The notes beneath the pieces are model-generated. The model worked only from the letters and a program-made list of their open reading frames with translations, did no database searches and was not told where the DNA came from. DNA of 64,000 nucleotides from Corynebacterium frankenforstense DSM 45800 (GTDB lineage Bacteria; Actinomycetota; Actinomycetes; Mycobacteriales; Mycobacteriaceae): NCBI RefSeq assembly GCF_001941485.1, contig NZ_CP009247.1, positions 186,001 through 250,000 of the forward strand, written 5' to 3'. Shown here in pieces: positions 7,961 through 16,327 of this stretch. Each line of letters opens with the position of its first letter. The first letter of the stretch is position 1. The position numbers were made by a program, and so were the translations under genes.

Positions 7961-8865
7961 GGCCGCTCGAAGTGCTCGCGCCGGCCCAGCCGGTGCAGCC
8001 GCAGCCACTCGCGGAAGCCCTTCGGGTCGCGACGCTGCACCAGGAAGAACCAGCCGAAGCGCGCGTACTCCTGCGGCAGCAGCCGGCGCATGCCCGGCTG
8101 GTTCATCAGGTAGCCGCGGTTGCGGTAGGTGAAGAAGCGCTTGTTCTCGTTGTCCGGGTACTGCGTGTGCATCCTCCCACCGAGGATCGGCCGGAACTCA
8201 TCCGAGCCGTCCGGGTGCAGGTACGCCGTGGTCAGCGCGGTGCCGAAGGACAGCCCCGAGCGCACCAGGCGGCGGTGGTACTCGACCTCGTCGCCGCGGA
8301 TGAACAGCCGGTAGTCCGGGACGCCGATGACCTCCATGGCGCGCGCGGAGATCAGCGCGCCGTTGAAGAGGCTGGCGATGCCCTCGACCAGGTCGCCCTC
8401 GAGCTCCGAGCGCCGCCGCTTCCACGTCAACCCCTGGCGCAGCGGGAAGGCCAGGCGGTCGGGCTCGTCGATGTTGCACACCACGGGCGAGACCTCGTGC
8501 AGGCCGTGGGCCTCGGCGGCGTCGAAGAGCTTCTCCAGCACGTGCTCGTTGGCGGGCCGGCCGTCGTCGTCGGCGCACCACACGGCGCCGGCGCCGAGCG
8601 CGAGCGCGGTGAGGAACCCGTAGGCGAATCCGCCCCCGCCGCCGAGGTTGGTGCGGCTGGGCAGGTAGACCCCGCGGTCCCCGGCGATCTGATTGACGAC
8701 GTCGCGCACGGCTTCCTCATTGCCGTTGTCGACGACGATGATCCGCTCGACGCGGTGCGTCTGGTCCGCGACGACCTTCAGCGAGTTGCGCAGCAGTTCG
8801 GCGCGGTGGTGGGTGACGATGACGGCCATCGTCGGGTTTTCGCGGTTGAGCGGCGGGATCTCCAT
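7957..8865 (-). CDS. glfT1: Galactofuranosyltransferase GlfT1
   Basis: GT2-family enzyme of 302 residues that adds the first two galactofuranose units from UDP-Galf to the decaprenyl-linked rhamnosyl-GlcNAc unit, starting galactan. The nucleotide-binding N-terminus is TMAVIVTHHRAELL, followed by RTNLGGGGGFAYG. The metal-binding DDD motif is in WCADDDGRP (Asp99-Asp101). FIRGDEVEYHRR is the acceptor-side motif of galactofuranosyltransferases. The ATG at 8865 (MEIPPLNREN) is preferred over upstream in-frame codons in low-complexity sequence. It lies 105 bp downstream of wzt and follows wzm-wzt, the same set as Rv3783-Rv3781. Confidence 0.9.
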   Translation of the reverse strand: MEIPPLNRENPTMAVIVTHHRAELLRNSLKVVADQTHRVERIIVVDNGNEEAVRDVVNQIAGDRGVYLPSRTNLGGGGGFAYGFLTALALGAGAVWCADDDGRPANEHVLEKLFDAAEAHGLHEVSPVVCNIDEPDRLAFPLRQGLTWKRRRSELEGDLVEGIASLFNGALISARAMEVIGVPDYRLFIRGDEVEYHRRLVRSGLSFGTALTTAYLHPDGSDEFRPILGGRMHTQYPDNENKRFFTYRNRGYLMNQPGMRRLLPQEYARFGWFFLVQRRDPKGFREWLRLHRLGRREHFERP

Positions 8866-8970
8866 GGGCTTAATTCTGGCACACGGTCGCCGGCGCGCCG
8901 CCCGCGCCGCGCGAGCCGGGCGGGGCAGGCCGGCCACGCCGTGCCCCGGCATCCCGCCGGGATCGGCCTG

Positions 8971-9882
8971 CTACGCCTCGTCGCCGGGGGCGGGTGTGTC
9001 CGCACCCGGGGCGGGGGACGCGGCGTCGTCAATCGCGAGGCCCAACGCACGGGCGTGCGCCTCCTCGTCCTCGGGCGCCACGGAGACGGGGGCGTCCTCG
9101 CCCTGGAACTGGCGGACCATCCGGCGCATGTGCGCGCCGGCCTCGGGGCCCTCGTAGGCCTCGACGACCTCGTCGACCAGGCCCGTGCGGTGCACCTCGC
9201 CGTGGTTGATCCACACCGCCGTGTTGCACAGCTGCGCCAGGAAGTCGTTCGAGTGCGAGGCGAAGACCAGGATGCCCGAGCGCTTGACCATCTCCTGCAG
9301 CCGCACGCGCGCCTTGGCCATGAAGGCGGCGTCGACGGCGCCGATGCCCTCGTCGAGAAGCAGGATCTCCGGCTCGATCGAGGTCACCACGCCCAGCGCC
9401 AGGCGCACGCGCATACCGGTCGAGTAGGTGCGCAGCGGCATGTTGAGGTACTCGCCGAGCTCGGAGAACTCCGCGATCTCGTCCATCTTCCTCTTCATCG
9501 ACCGCCGCGTCTGCCCCAGGAAGAGCCCGCGGATGATGATGTTCTCGTAACCCGAGATCTCCGGGTCCATGCCCACGCCCAGGTCGAAGACCGGCGCGAC
9601 GCGGCCGCGCACCGTCGCCGAGCCGCGGGTCGGCTCGTAGATGCCCGAGAGCAGGCGCAGAAGCGTCGACTTGCCCGCGCCGTTGTGGCCGACGAGCCCG
9701 ACGCGGTCGCCCTCGCGCAGGTGGAGGTTGACGTCCTTGAGCGCCTCGACGACGACCACGTTGTCCGTGTTGCGGCCGATCGCGCCGCCGGCCGCGCCGA
9801 GGAACGCCTTCTTCAGCGAGCGGGTCTTCGCGTCGAAGATCGGGAAGTCCACGCACGCGTGGTGGGTGTCGATGGAAACCAT
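8971..9882 (-). CDS. wzt: Galactan ABC exporter, ATPase subunit (Wzt/RfbE)
   Basis: Nucleotide-binding subunit (303 residues) of the Wzm-Wzt transporter that moves the lipid-linked galactan chain across the membrane. Walker A GHNGAGKST is at 65-73, the signature region TYSTGMRVRLA follows, Walker B is ILLLDEGIGAVD and the H-loop is FASHS. The family's G-loop (DLGVGMDPEISGYENI) is present. The C-terminus has only a short tail, without the carbohydrate-binding domain of O-antigen Wzt, as in mycobacteria. It starts 18 bp after wzm and precedes glfT1. Confidence 0.92.
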   Translation of the reverse strand: MVSIDTHHACVDFPIFDAKTRSLKKAFLGAAGGAIGRNTDNVVVVEALKDVNLHLREGDRVGLVGHNGAGKSTLLRLLSGIYEPTRGSATVRGRVAPVFDLGVGMDPEISGYENIIIRGLFLGQTRRSMKRKMDEIAEFSELGEYLNMPLRTYSTGMRVRLALGVVTSIEPEILLLDEGIGAVDAAFMAKARVRLQEMVKRSGILVFASHSNDFLAQLCNTAVWINHGEVHRTGLVDEVVEAYEGPEAGAHMRRMVRQFQGEDAPVSVAPEDEEAHARALGLAIDDAASPAPGADTPAPGDEA

Positions 9883-9900
9883 GATGTGCTCCTTATCCGC

Positions 9901-10806
9901 CTAGACCCAGTACGAGACCCGGAAGCGCCACTGCCGCATCGCGATCAGCGCCAGGATCACGCCGCAGACCGTGAACCCGATGACGATCCACCAGTGGTAG
10001 GCGGGCAGCGGGGCGCCGATCAGGGGCGCGCGGACGATCTCCAGGTAGTGGTAGAGCGGGTTGAGCTGGGCGAGCTTGGCCCGCGAGCCCATCTCCGCCA
10101 TGTTCTCCTGCAGCGTCGAGGTCATCCACACGATCGGGGTGACGTAGAAGAGCAGCTGCGTGCCCGCCTCCAGCAGCGGGGAGATGTCGCGGTAGCGGGT
10201 GGCCACGATGCCGAAGAACATCGCCACCCACACCCCGTTGATGATCAGCAGGGCGAACGCCGGGATCGCCAGCAGCAGGTCCCAGCCCAGGTTGCGCGGG
10301 AAGATTAGCACCAGGATCAGCCAGATGACCATGTTGTGCGCCAGGAAGAGCGTCTGCTTCCACACCAGGCGGTAGACGTGCACCGACAGCGCCGAGGGCA
10401 GCTGCTTGATCAGCCCCTCGTTGTCGATGAAGATGTCCGCGCCCTCCTTGATGCACCCGGAGATGAACCCCCACATGATCAGGCCGACGGTCACGTGCGG
10501 CAGGAACTCCGCGATCGGCACCTTGAACAGCACCGAGTACAGCAGGCCGAGGGCGAGCGCCATGACGCCGGTGGCGATGGTGATCCACAGCGGGCCGAGC
10601 ACGCTGCGCCGGTAGCGCTGCTTGATGTCCTGCCAGCCCAGCAGGAGCCACAGCTCATGCTGGCCGAGCCCCCGGACCAGGTCGGCCCAGGCGGCCTTCA
10701 TCGTGCGCGACTGCGAGGCGGGGGCCTCACCCTCGGGCTCCGACGTCATCCGCGCCAGGTCCGCGCGCAGTTGCTGGGTACGTGTTTGTTCCTGCACGGC
10801 ACCCAA
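9901..10806 (-). CDS. wzm: Galactan ABC exporter, permease subunit (Wzm/RfbD)
   Basis: Permease of 301 residues with about six membrane helices in the ABC-2 (polysaccharide export) arrangement. WQDIKQRYRRSVLGPLW at the first amphipathic helix is the family signature, and NGVWVAMFFGIVATRYRDI is in the later helices. It forms the channel with Wzt for lipid-linked galactan. It is first gene of the wzm-wzt-glfT1 operon on the minus strand. The ATG at 10806 faces the aminotransferase-like gene at 11073 across a 266-bp divergent region, which carries CTTGACGACGTCGTG (10839-10853) and GGGACGTCGGCG copies of the dispersed motif. Confidence 0.9.
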   Translation of the reverse strand: MGAVQEQTRTQQLRADLARMTSEPEGEAPASQSRTMKAAWADLVRGLGQHELWLLLGWQDIKQRYRRSVLGPLWITIATGVMALALGLLYSVLFKVPIAEFLPHVTVGLIMWGFISGCIKEGADIFIDNEGLIKQLPSALSVHVYRLVWKQTLFLAHNMVIWLILVLIFPRNLGWDLLLAIPAFALLIINGVWVAMFFGIVATRYRDISPLLEAGTQLLFYVTPIVWMTSTLQENMAEMGSRAKLAQLNPLYHYLEIVRAPLIGAPLPAYHWWIVIGFTVCGVILALIAMRQWRFRVSYWV

Positions 10807-11072
10807 GCCTAGCGGTCGGGGTGCGCGGATCGTGAGCCGTGGCGTGCTTGACGACGTCGTGCGGCCCGGCGTCGCGCGCGCCGGCGCCGCGGGTGCGTGG
10901 GGCGGTGCGCGGTGGGACGTCGGCGCGCGGAGGGGAGGCGGAGGGGCGTCGGTGACGGATCACATTTTGTGCTGGTCGTCACGCATGCCCGCCCTGACCT
11001 GGCGATGTGGCACGGCGGGCGCGGACGGGCATACTGGTGGGGACTACAGCGCACACTCTCGTCAGGAGAACC

Positions 11073-12362
11073 ATGGTCTACGACGTCGCGGAGGTGCGCG
11101 GTCAGTACGTGTCGCTGGGTGACGGCTGGACGTACCTGAACGCGCACGACCGGCCCCAGATCCCCGAGCGGGTCGCCGCCGGGGTCGCGCGTGCCTTCCG
11201 CACGTCCGCCGCGCCCCTGCCGCCGACCACCGGGCGCGTCGGCTCGCACACGCGAACCAGCGGCGGCGGTTTCGAGGGCGAGCTGCACCTGACGGCCGCG
11301 CGTCTGGCCGTGGCCGATCTGGTCGGCTCCTCGCCGGAGAAGGTCGTGCTCGGCTCCAGCCTCGAGCAGCTCTACGCCACCCTCGCGCGCGCGATGCGGC
11401 CGATGTGGCGGCGCGGCTCGAGCGTGCTGCTGACCAACCTCGACCGGCCCGAGCTGAGCCACCAGCTCGCCGCGGCCACCGACCACGTGCGGTGGGCGCA
11501 GCCCGACCTGGGCACCGGGGAGCTGCCGGCCTACCAGTACGAGCGCCTGGTCGAGCCGGGCACCCGGCTGGTCTCCCTGCCCGCGGCCCACGAGCTTCTG
11601 GGCACCGTCACCCCGGTCACCGAGATCGTCGACGCCGCGCACCGTGCGGCCCGGCTGTGGGTGCTCGTCGACGCGACCACCTACGCGGCCTACCGCCCGG
11701 TGGACATGGGCGAGTGGGGCGCCGACATCGTCGGTGTGGACCTCGCGCGGCTGGGCGGGCCGCAGCTGGCGGCCCTGGTCTTCCGCGACGAGCTGATGCT
11801 GCGCCGCCTCGACCCGGTGGACCCGGCCGCCGAGCGCGGCACGAACCGCAGCCTCGAGTTCCCCGTCTCCGAGGGGCTGGCCGGCGGCGTCGCGCCGCTG
11901 GTGGACCACCTGGCCTCGCTGGCGCACCCGGCGGGCTCGGGTGCTTCCGGGGCGCGCGGCGGTTCCGGGGCGCGCGGTGGCGCCGGCGGGCCGCGGCGCG
12001 ACCGGCTGGTGCGCTCGGCCACCGAGATGGCGGCCTACCTGCGTTCGCTGGGGCGCGACCTGGTGACCTTCATCGGTTCGCTGCCCGCGGTGCACATCCT
12101 GGGCGTGACCGGCGAGGTCGCGCAGGGGGCGCGGGTCGACCGGGTGCCGCGGATCTCCTTCGCGGTGCGCGGCGTGCCGGCCGAGACGGTGCACCGCCGG
12201 CTGCTGGACAACGGCCTGGTCACCACCGTCGCGCCGACGGGCGGGTTGCTCTCCGACATGGGTGCCGACGAGGTCGGCGGGGCCGTCACGGTCTCCCTGG
12301 CCCCGTTCAACCAGAGCCACGACATCGAGCACCTGACCCGCGTGGTCGCCTCGCTGGCTTAG
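11073..12362 (+). CDS. Class V aminotransferase / cysteine desulfurase-like protein lacking the PLP lysine
   Basis: 429 residues with the fold-type I layout of SufS-like enzymes: YLNAHDRPQIPE near the N-terminus, VVLGSSLEQLYATLARAM where the cofactor phosphate loop should be, LLGTVTPVTEIVDAAH, then the aspartate in LWVLVDATTYAAYRPVD (Asp200). Where the family has SAYKFFGPH, this protein reads LARLGGPQ, so the Schiff-base Lys is Arg226. It is therefore unlikely to be a normal PLP enzyme. Mycobacterial Rv3778c, also near wzm/wzt, appears to be the same subfamily. The ATG at 11073 has CAGGAG 5 bp upstream. A Gly/Ala/Arg-rich insert sits at ~residues 290-312. Role unknown. Confidence 0.8.
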   Translation: MVYDVAEVRGQYVSLGDGWTYLNAHDRPQIPERVAAGVARAFRTSAAPLPPTTGRVGSHTRTSGGGFEGELHLTAARLAVADLVGSSPEKVVLGSSLEQLYATLARAMRPMWRRGSSVLLTNLDRPELSHQLAAATDHVRWAQPDLGTGELPAYQYERLVEPGTRLVSLPAAHELLGTVTPVTEIVDAAHRAARLWVLVDATTYAAYRPVDMGEWGADIVGVDLARLGGPQLAALVFRDELMLRRLDPVDPAAERGTNRSLEFPVSEGLAGGVAPLVDHLASLAHPAGSGASGARGGSGARGGAGGPRRDRLVRSATEMAAYLRSLGRDLVTFIGSLPAVHILGVTGEVAQGARVDRVPRISFAVRGVPAETVHRRLLDNGLVTTVAPTGGLLSDMGADEVGGAVTVSLAPFNQSHDIEHLTRVVASLA

Positions 12363-12422
12363 GCCGCGGGTGCGTTAGCGGGCCGCCGGCGTGGGGAGCG
12401 TGGGCTGCCGGCCGGTCAAGGC

Positions 12423-12495
12423 CGCGGGTGAGGTTCGAGGACGGATGTCGCGGGTGAGGTTCGTGGGCGGATGTCGCGGGTGAGGTTCGTGGGCG
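12423..12495. repeat. 26-bp tandem repeat, about three units
   Basis: Units of CGCGGGTGAGGTTCGTGGGC + GGATGT start at 12423, 12449 and 12475 (the last is partial). They lie in the 297-bp gap between the aminotransferase-like gene and the small membrane protein gene. No coding function seen. Confidence 0.85.
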
Positions 12496-12595
12496 ACGCT
12501 CGCCGTCGAAGGCCGAGGGGTGGCCCCGCTGGCGTAGGCCGCAGCCGCGTTCCCGACCCTTGTGCGCGATACGCGGGTCACTTAACGTGTACCTA

Positions 12596-12645
12596 TTCCT
12601 AGAAGCGCAGCACGCAGATTTTCCTAGAAGTGCGGTACGCAGATT
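12596..12645. promoter_or_regulatory. Two head-to-tail 25-bp repeats just upstream of a start codon
   Basis: TTCCTAGAAG(C/T)GC(A/G)G(C/T)ACGCAGATT occurs twice without a gap (12596-12620 and 12621-12645, three mismatches). The second copy ends 2 bp before the AGGAGG ribosome site of the gene at 12660. In this place it is more likely a regulator-binding or 5'-UTR element than a random duplication. No known binding consensus recognised. Confidence 0.6.
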
Positions 12646-12659
12646 CCAGGAGGCACAAC

Positions 12660-12995
12660 GTGGTCGAGGACAACACGGTCAACGAGAATCCGGGCGGTGG
12701 TGAGAACCCGGGTGGTGGTCCTCCGCAGGGCCGCTCGCCCCGTCTGATCGGCTGGGGACTCACGGTCCTCGCCTACGTCGTCGGCTATCTCTTCTGGATC
12801 ATCGGCCGGGAGTGGTGGTGGCCGACGGTCATCGTGACCTGCGTGATTCTCGTCGGTGTCTTCGCCGCGAACTGCTATCTGGCGGTCACGAGGAAGAAGT
12901 ACGACCTGTTCCTGGCGGCGCTGCTGGCCGCGGCCGCGCCCTTCGTCGTCATCGCGGTCGCGTTCGGCTGCTGCTTCTCGGGCCCGCCGGCGTAG
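12660..12995 (+). CDS. Small membrane protein of unknown function
   Basis: 111 residues from a GTG at 12660. A perfect AGGAGG ends 6 bp before it, and the only alternative start (12630) lies inside the repeat pair. The N-terminus is Gly/Asn/Pro-rich (NENPGGGENPGGGPPQGRSP), followed by three hydrophobic helices: WGLTVLAYVVGYLFWIIG, TVIVTCVILVGVFAANCYLA and FLAALLAAAAPFVVIAVAFG, ending CCFSGPPA. The overall plan resembles small actinobacterial integral membrane proteins. Function unknown. Confidence 0.7.
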   Translation: MVEDNTVNENPGGGENPGGGPPQGRSPRLIGWGLTVLAYVVGYLFWIIGREWWWPTVIVTCVILVGVFAANCYLAVTRKKYDLFLAALLAAAAPFVVIAVAFGCCFSGPPA

Positions 12996-13112
12996 CGCGG
13001 CAGCGGCCCAGTGCCCCGACCGGCGTAGGGCTGCGGCAGCTCAGGACCTCGGCCGGTGTAGGGCCCCTGTGCCTGGTGCTTCTGAGGCCTAGCGTCCCCG
13101 TGCTCTAGCACC

Positions 13113-13208
13113 CTCCGACCGGAAAAATGTGTCGTGGGGGCTTTCAAGGAATCGGGTTTTCCCAGGTCGGAGGAAAAGCTCCGGTCCGCGATGACACAAA
13201 AAGTCGGT
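13113..13208. repeat. ~90-bp inverted-repeat element, copy C
   Basis: CCGACCGGAAAAATGTGTCG at the left (13115-13134) mirrors GATGACACAAAAAGTCGGTC at the right (~13190-13209). The centre is GGTTTTCCCAGGTCGG. It is highly similar to copy D at 14561, in the same orientation and about 1.4 kb apart, and more distantly to copies A and B. It lies upstream of the broken gene at 13382; the rest of 12996-13381 holds no gene I can support. Confidence 0.75.
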
Positions 13209-13381
13209 CCTCGATGGCTCGAGAGTCGCTCCACGGCGGCAGGACAGCCGATAGCACCCGCCGGCGCCCCGTGGCGGACGGCGTCGATCGGCTGTGGAGA
13301 ACCGCCGTGACCGGGGAGCGGCATCCACAGACCTGAGCTCGGGGAGCGCCTTCCCGGCCCGTCATCTGCTGGGGTTGAGTC

Positions 13382-14428
13382 ATGGACTTCGGGGCGGCGC
13401 TGATCCTGACCGACAGGCTCTCCTCCTGGGAGCGGGAAAAGTTGCGGAGGCGGGACACTCACGGGGAATCGAAGATGATCAAGCTGGCGAAGGGTGCCTA
13501 TGTGCTTCCGCGGGACTGGCGCCGGCTGACGGCGAAGCAGAGATTCCTCCTGAGGGTCGCGGCCCTTCAGCACGCAGTGCCGGGCGGTGTACTGACGGGG
13601 CAGGCCGCGGCACTCGCGATGGGCCTCTCTACCTGGACCAGGCCGGGGAGCATGCGCATTGACCTCTACCTTCCCGAGGGGCGTCGGCCGAGACGGCTAC
13701 CGGGAGTCCGCCTGCACAGGCCGAAGACCCGGGGCGCTCTTCCGGCGGGCGCCACGACGGTGGCGGGGATGCCGGTCCGCGTGGTCTCTCCGGCCCGGGC
13801 CGCCATCGACGCAGCCCGGTTCGACGGCGAGGCGGCGGGGCTGGTGCCTCTCGAAAACGCCTGGCACGAGGGAAGACTGACCGGAAGTGAACTGGACGCC
13901 CACCTGGATCTCTTGGCCGGGGCGCCCGGGATGCCGCGTGCGAGGAAGGCCCGGGAGATCGGCACGCCCTACGGCGAATAACCGGCCGAGAGCATCTCGG
14001 CCCTGCACATCGCCGCCGTCGGACTGCCGAGGCCCCTACGGCAGGTGTCGATCTTCGGCGGGGACGGGGCGTTCATCGGGAGAGTGGACTTCTTCTTCCC
14101 GGACGTCGGGCTGATCCTGGAGTACGAGGGAGCCGCGAAGACGGCGGGTGCCCAAGGGCGGAACACCGCTCTGCGAGAGCTTTACCGGAGCCGTGGCTTC
14201 CACAACATGGGGATGGTGCTGCGCCACCTCGACGCCGATGCACTGCGGGACCCTAGCTCGTTCCTCGAGGTGAAGGACCTCCACCGGACGCTCCAGCAGA
14301 GGGACGCGCCGGTCGACAGGCGATTCTGGGCCCCGCCGCCTTCCCCGGAACAGTGGGACCGGGGAGCCCGATACCGGACCGGGAACAACGGTCGGTATCC
14401 GCCGCCGGATCTGCGTGACTGCGCGTGA
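13382..14428 (+). pseudogene. AbiEi-type/DUF559 endonuclease-like protein broken by an in-frame stop
   Basis: One continuous frame is interrupted by TAA at 13979-13981. The first half has an AbiEi-like winged-helix region (WEREKLRRRDTHG..., LAKGAYVLP) and a middle domain (GVLTGQAAALAMGL, VVSPARAAIDAARF). After the stop, the frame continues without shift: PAESISALHIAAVGLPRPL, then the VSR-like nuclease core FIGRVDFFFPDVGLILEYEG with Lys shortly after. That is the domain order of many actinobacterial AbiEi-DUF559 proteins, so the stop splits one ancestral gene. The product after the stop could only be made by readthrough or internal initiation (ATG-less; GTG at ~14047). The gene is flanked by repeats C and D. 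Base composition is a little less GC-rich than its neighbours, and acquisition by transfer is plausible. Confidence 0.75.
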
Positions 14429-14430
14429 GT

Positions 14431-14496
14431 GGGGGATCTCCGCGGCTGCGAGGGAACAGGGGGATCTCCGCGGCTGCGAGGGAACAGGGGGGGGGG
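14431..14496. repeat. 28-bp direct repeat and ten-G run
   Basis: GGGGGATCTCCGCGGCTGCG + AGGGAACA occurs at 14431-14458 and again at 14459-14486, followed by a run of ten G (14487-14496). It is immediately downstream of the pseudogene. Confidence 0.85.
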
Positions 14497-14560
14497 ATCT
14501 CTGGGAGTGCGCGTGAGTGGGGTCGGGGATGGCCGGCGACGGCCGGGGACGGGCAGGGGT

Positions 14561-14750
14561 GACCGAGAAAATGTGTCATGGGGGCGTTCAACGAACCCCG
14601 TTTTCCCAGGTCGGCAACCAAGCGGAGTTCTGGGATGACACAAAAAGTCGGGCGGGACCCCGGGTTCCCCGAAATCCGCGGGATCGGGCTGCCCGAAAAC
14701 CCCGGGTCCGTCACGCGGAGTCCTGGGATGACACAAAAAGTCGGGCGGGC
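14561..14750. repeat. ~90-bp inverted-repeat element, copy D, plus a half copy
   Basis: The full copy 14561-14651 has GACCGAGAAAATGTGTCATG at the left, core GTTTTCCCAGGTCGG, and GGGATGACACAAAAAGTCGG at the right. A second right end, TCCTGGGATGACACAAAAAG (from ~14720), follows about 90 bp later without a left half. The last arm lies near the 3' end of the convergent oxidoreductase gene. Confidence 0.7.
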
Positions 14751-14793
14751 CCCGGGCTGACCGTCAAACCCGGGCCAGCCCCGAACCCCGACC

Positions 14794-15771
14794 TCAGTCC
14801 GTGACGCGCAGCGCGAGCTTGCCCGTCACCTCGCCGGAGTCGAGGGCGGCGTGGGCCTGGGCGGCCTCGGCCAGCGGGAAGGTCTCGTGCACGCGGTGGG
14901 TGATCGACCCGTCCGCGATCAGCGGCCACACGTTCTCCACCGCGTCGGCCACGATCTCCGCCTTGCCCTCCACCGGGCGGGCGCGCAGCGTCGTGCCGTG
15001 GATCGAGAGGCGCTTCGGCAGCAGCGGCGCCAGGTTGATCTCCGCCTTCGTGCCGCCCTGCATGCCGATGATCACCAGCTGCCCGTCCGGCGCGAGCGCC
15101 CGGATGTTGCCCTTGAGGTACTTCGCCCCCATGATGTCGAGGATGACGTCCGCCCAGCCCTTGAGCTCCTCGGCGAAGTCCTGCTCGCGGTAGTTGATCA
15201 GCTTCGAGGCGCCCAGCTCGCGGCAGTACTCGAGCTTCTCCGCCGACCCGGCCGTCACGGCCACCTCGCAGCCGAGCGCGTGGAGCATCTGCACCGCGAA
15301 GGAGCCGACGCCGCCGGATCCGCCGTGGACCAGCACCTTCTTGCCCTCGGCCGTACCGGGCCGCAGTCCGGCGGCCATGCCGAGGTTCGACCACGCGGTG
15401 CAGGCGACCTCTATGATCGAGCCCGTCTCCGCCAGGCTCAGCCCCTCCGGAAGCGGCGCGGTCTGACCGACCGGGACGGCCACCAGCTCCGCGTAGCCGC
15501 CGCCGGCGAGCAGGCAGCCGACCTCGGAGCCGACCGCCGGGCCCTCGCCGGTGTCGTTGGCGACGACGGTGCCCGAGCACTCCATGCCGATGATCTCGGA
15601 GGCCCCGGGCGGCGGCGGATAGTGGCCGCGGGCCTGGAGCAGGTCACCGCGGTTGACCCCGGCGGTGTGCACCTTGACCAGGATCTCGCCCTCGCCGGGC
15701 ACCGGGTCGGCGACGTCCTCGAGGACGAGGGAGGTCGGGTCGTTCAGGTCCTTTTGTGTGATGGCCTTCAT
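14794..15771 (-). CDS. NAD(P)H quinone oxidoreductase, PIG3/Qor type
   Basis: Zinc-independent medium-chain dehydrogenase/reductase of 325 residues. N-terminal GroES-like domain (GVNRGDLLQARGHYPPPPGASEIIGMECSGTV is the PIG3-type signature, here at ~48-80), then the Rossmann fold with VHGGSGGVGSFAVQM as the dinucleotide loop, and LAPLLPKRLSIHGTTLRARP, typical for the group. Likely reduces quinones or related electrophiles with NADPH. The ATG is at 15771. The M. tuberculosis equivalent position (Rv3777, beside Rv3778c) holds the same kind of enzyme. Substrate not known. Confidence 0.85.
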   Translation of the reverse strand: MKAITQKDLNDPTSLVLEDVADPVPGEGEILVKVHTAGVNRGDLLQARGHYPPPPGASEIIGMECSGTVVANDTGEGPAVGSEVGCLLAGGGYAELVAVPVGQTAPLPEGLSLAETGSIIEVACTAWSNLGMAAGLRPGTAEGKKVLVHGGSGGVGSFAVQMLHALGCEVAVTAGSAEKLEYCRELGASKLINYREQDFAEELKGWADVILDIMGAKYLKGNIRALAPDGQLVIIGMQGGTKAEINLAPLLPKRLSIHGTTLRARPVEGKAEIVADAVENVWPLIADGSITHRVHETFPLAEAAQAHAALDSGEVTGKLALRVTD

Positions 15772-16019
15772 ATCGCCCCACCCTAAGGGTGACCGCGGGG
15801 CCGCGGCCACCGTTTCCGGCCCCGGGATCATCCCGGTCCTGATACCGGTGCAGGACCGCACCTCGCGCTGGTGCAGGCTCCACCCGCGGCAGTCGCGCAG
15901 CCCCGGTGCGGGCTCGCTCGTGGTACGTGGGCCTCTCGAGCGGCACCGGTGCAGCCCTGGTGTGCCGGCGGGGTCCATGCGGGTCGCGCGGCCCCGCTTC
16001 GGTATTGTTCCGGGGGCAG

Positions 16020-16104
<85 letters not shown>

Positions 16105-16105
16105 C

Positions 16106-16159
16106 GCGAGAGACCGCCCCGCGGGTCCACCCGGATCCGCGGGGCGGTCGTCTCTCTTC
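16106..16159 (+). terminator. Long hairpin after tRNA-Ser(TGA)
   Basis: GAGAGACCGCCCCGCGG and CCGCGGGGCGGTCGTCTCTC form a near-perfect stem of about 18 pairs directly after the tRNA. The tail is TTCGG, with few T, as is common at high GC. Confidence 0.65.
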
Positions 16160-16327
16160 GGGGCAAGGACCCAGCACCTAGGTCTTCAGACCCGGGCCGC
16201 AGACCCCGGTCCCAGGCCCGCGACCCGCGTGGCGCCAGGTCCCAGGCCCGGGATCCGCGGGGCGGTCTTGCCACCCCGGCACGCGCCGACCCGCGTCGTC
16301 CGCACGGCGCCGACCCGCGCGGCGTCG

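Noticed and set aside
7972..10308. A 778-codon plus-strand frame over glfT1, wzt and wzm
   Set aside because: It lies antisense to three well-identified genes and shows no domain.
13113..14651. Composite transposon made of elements C and D
   Set aside because: The copies are short, no transposase is present and no target duplication could be identified.
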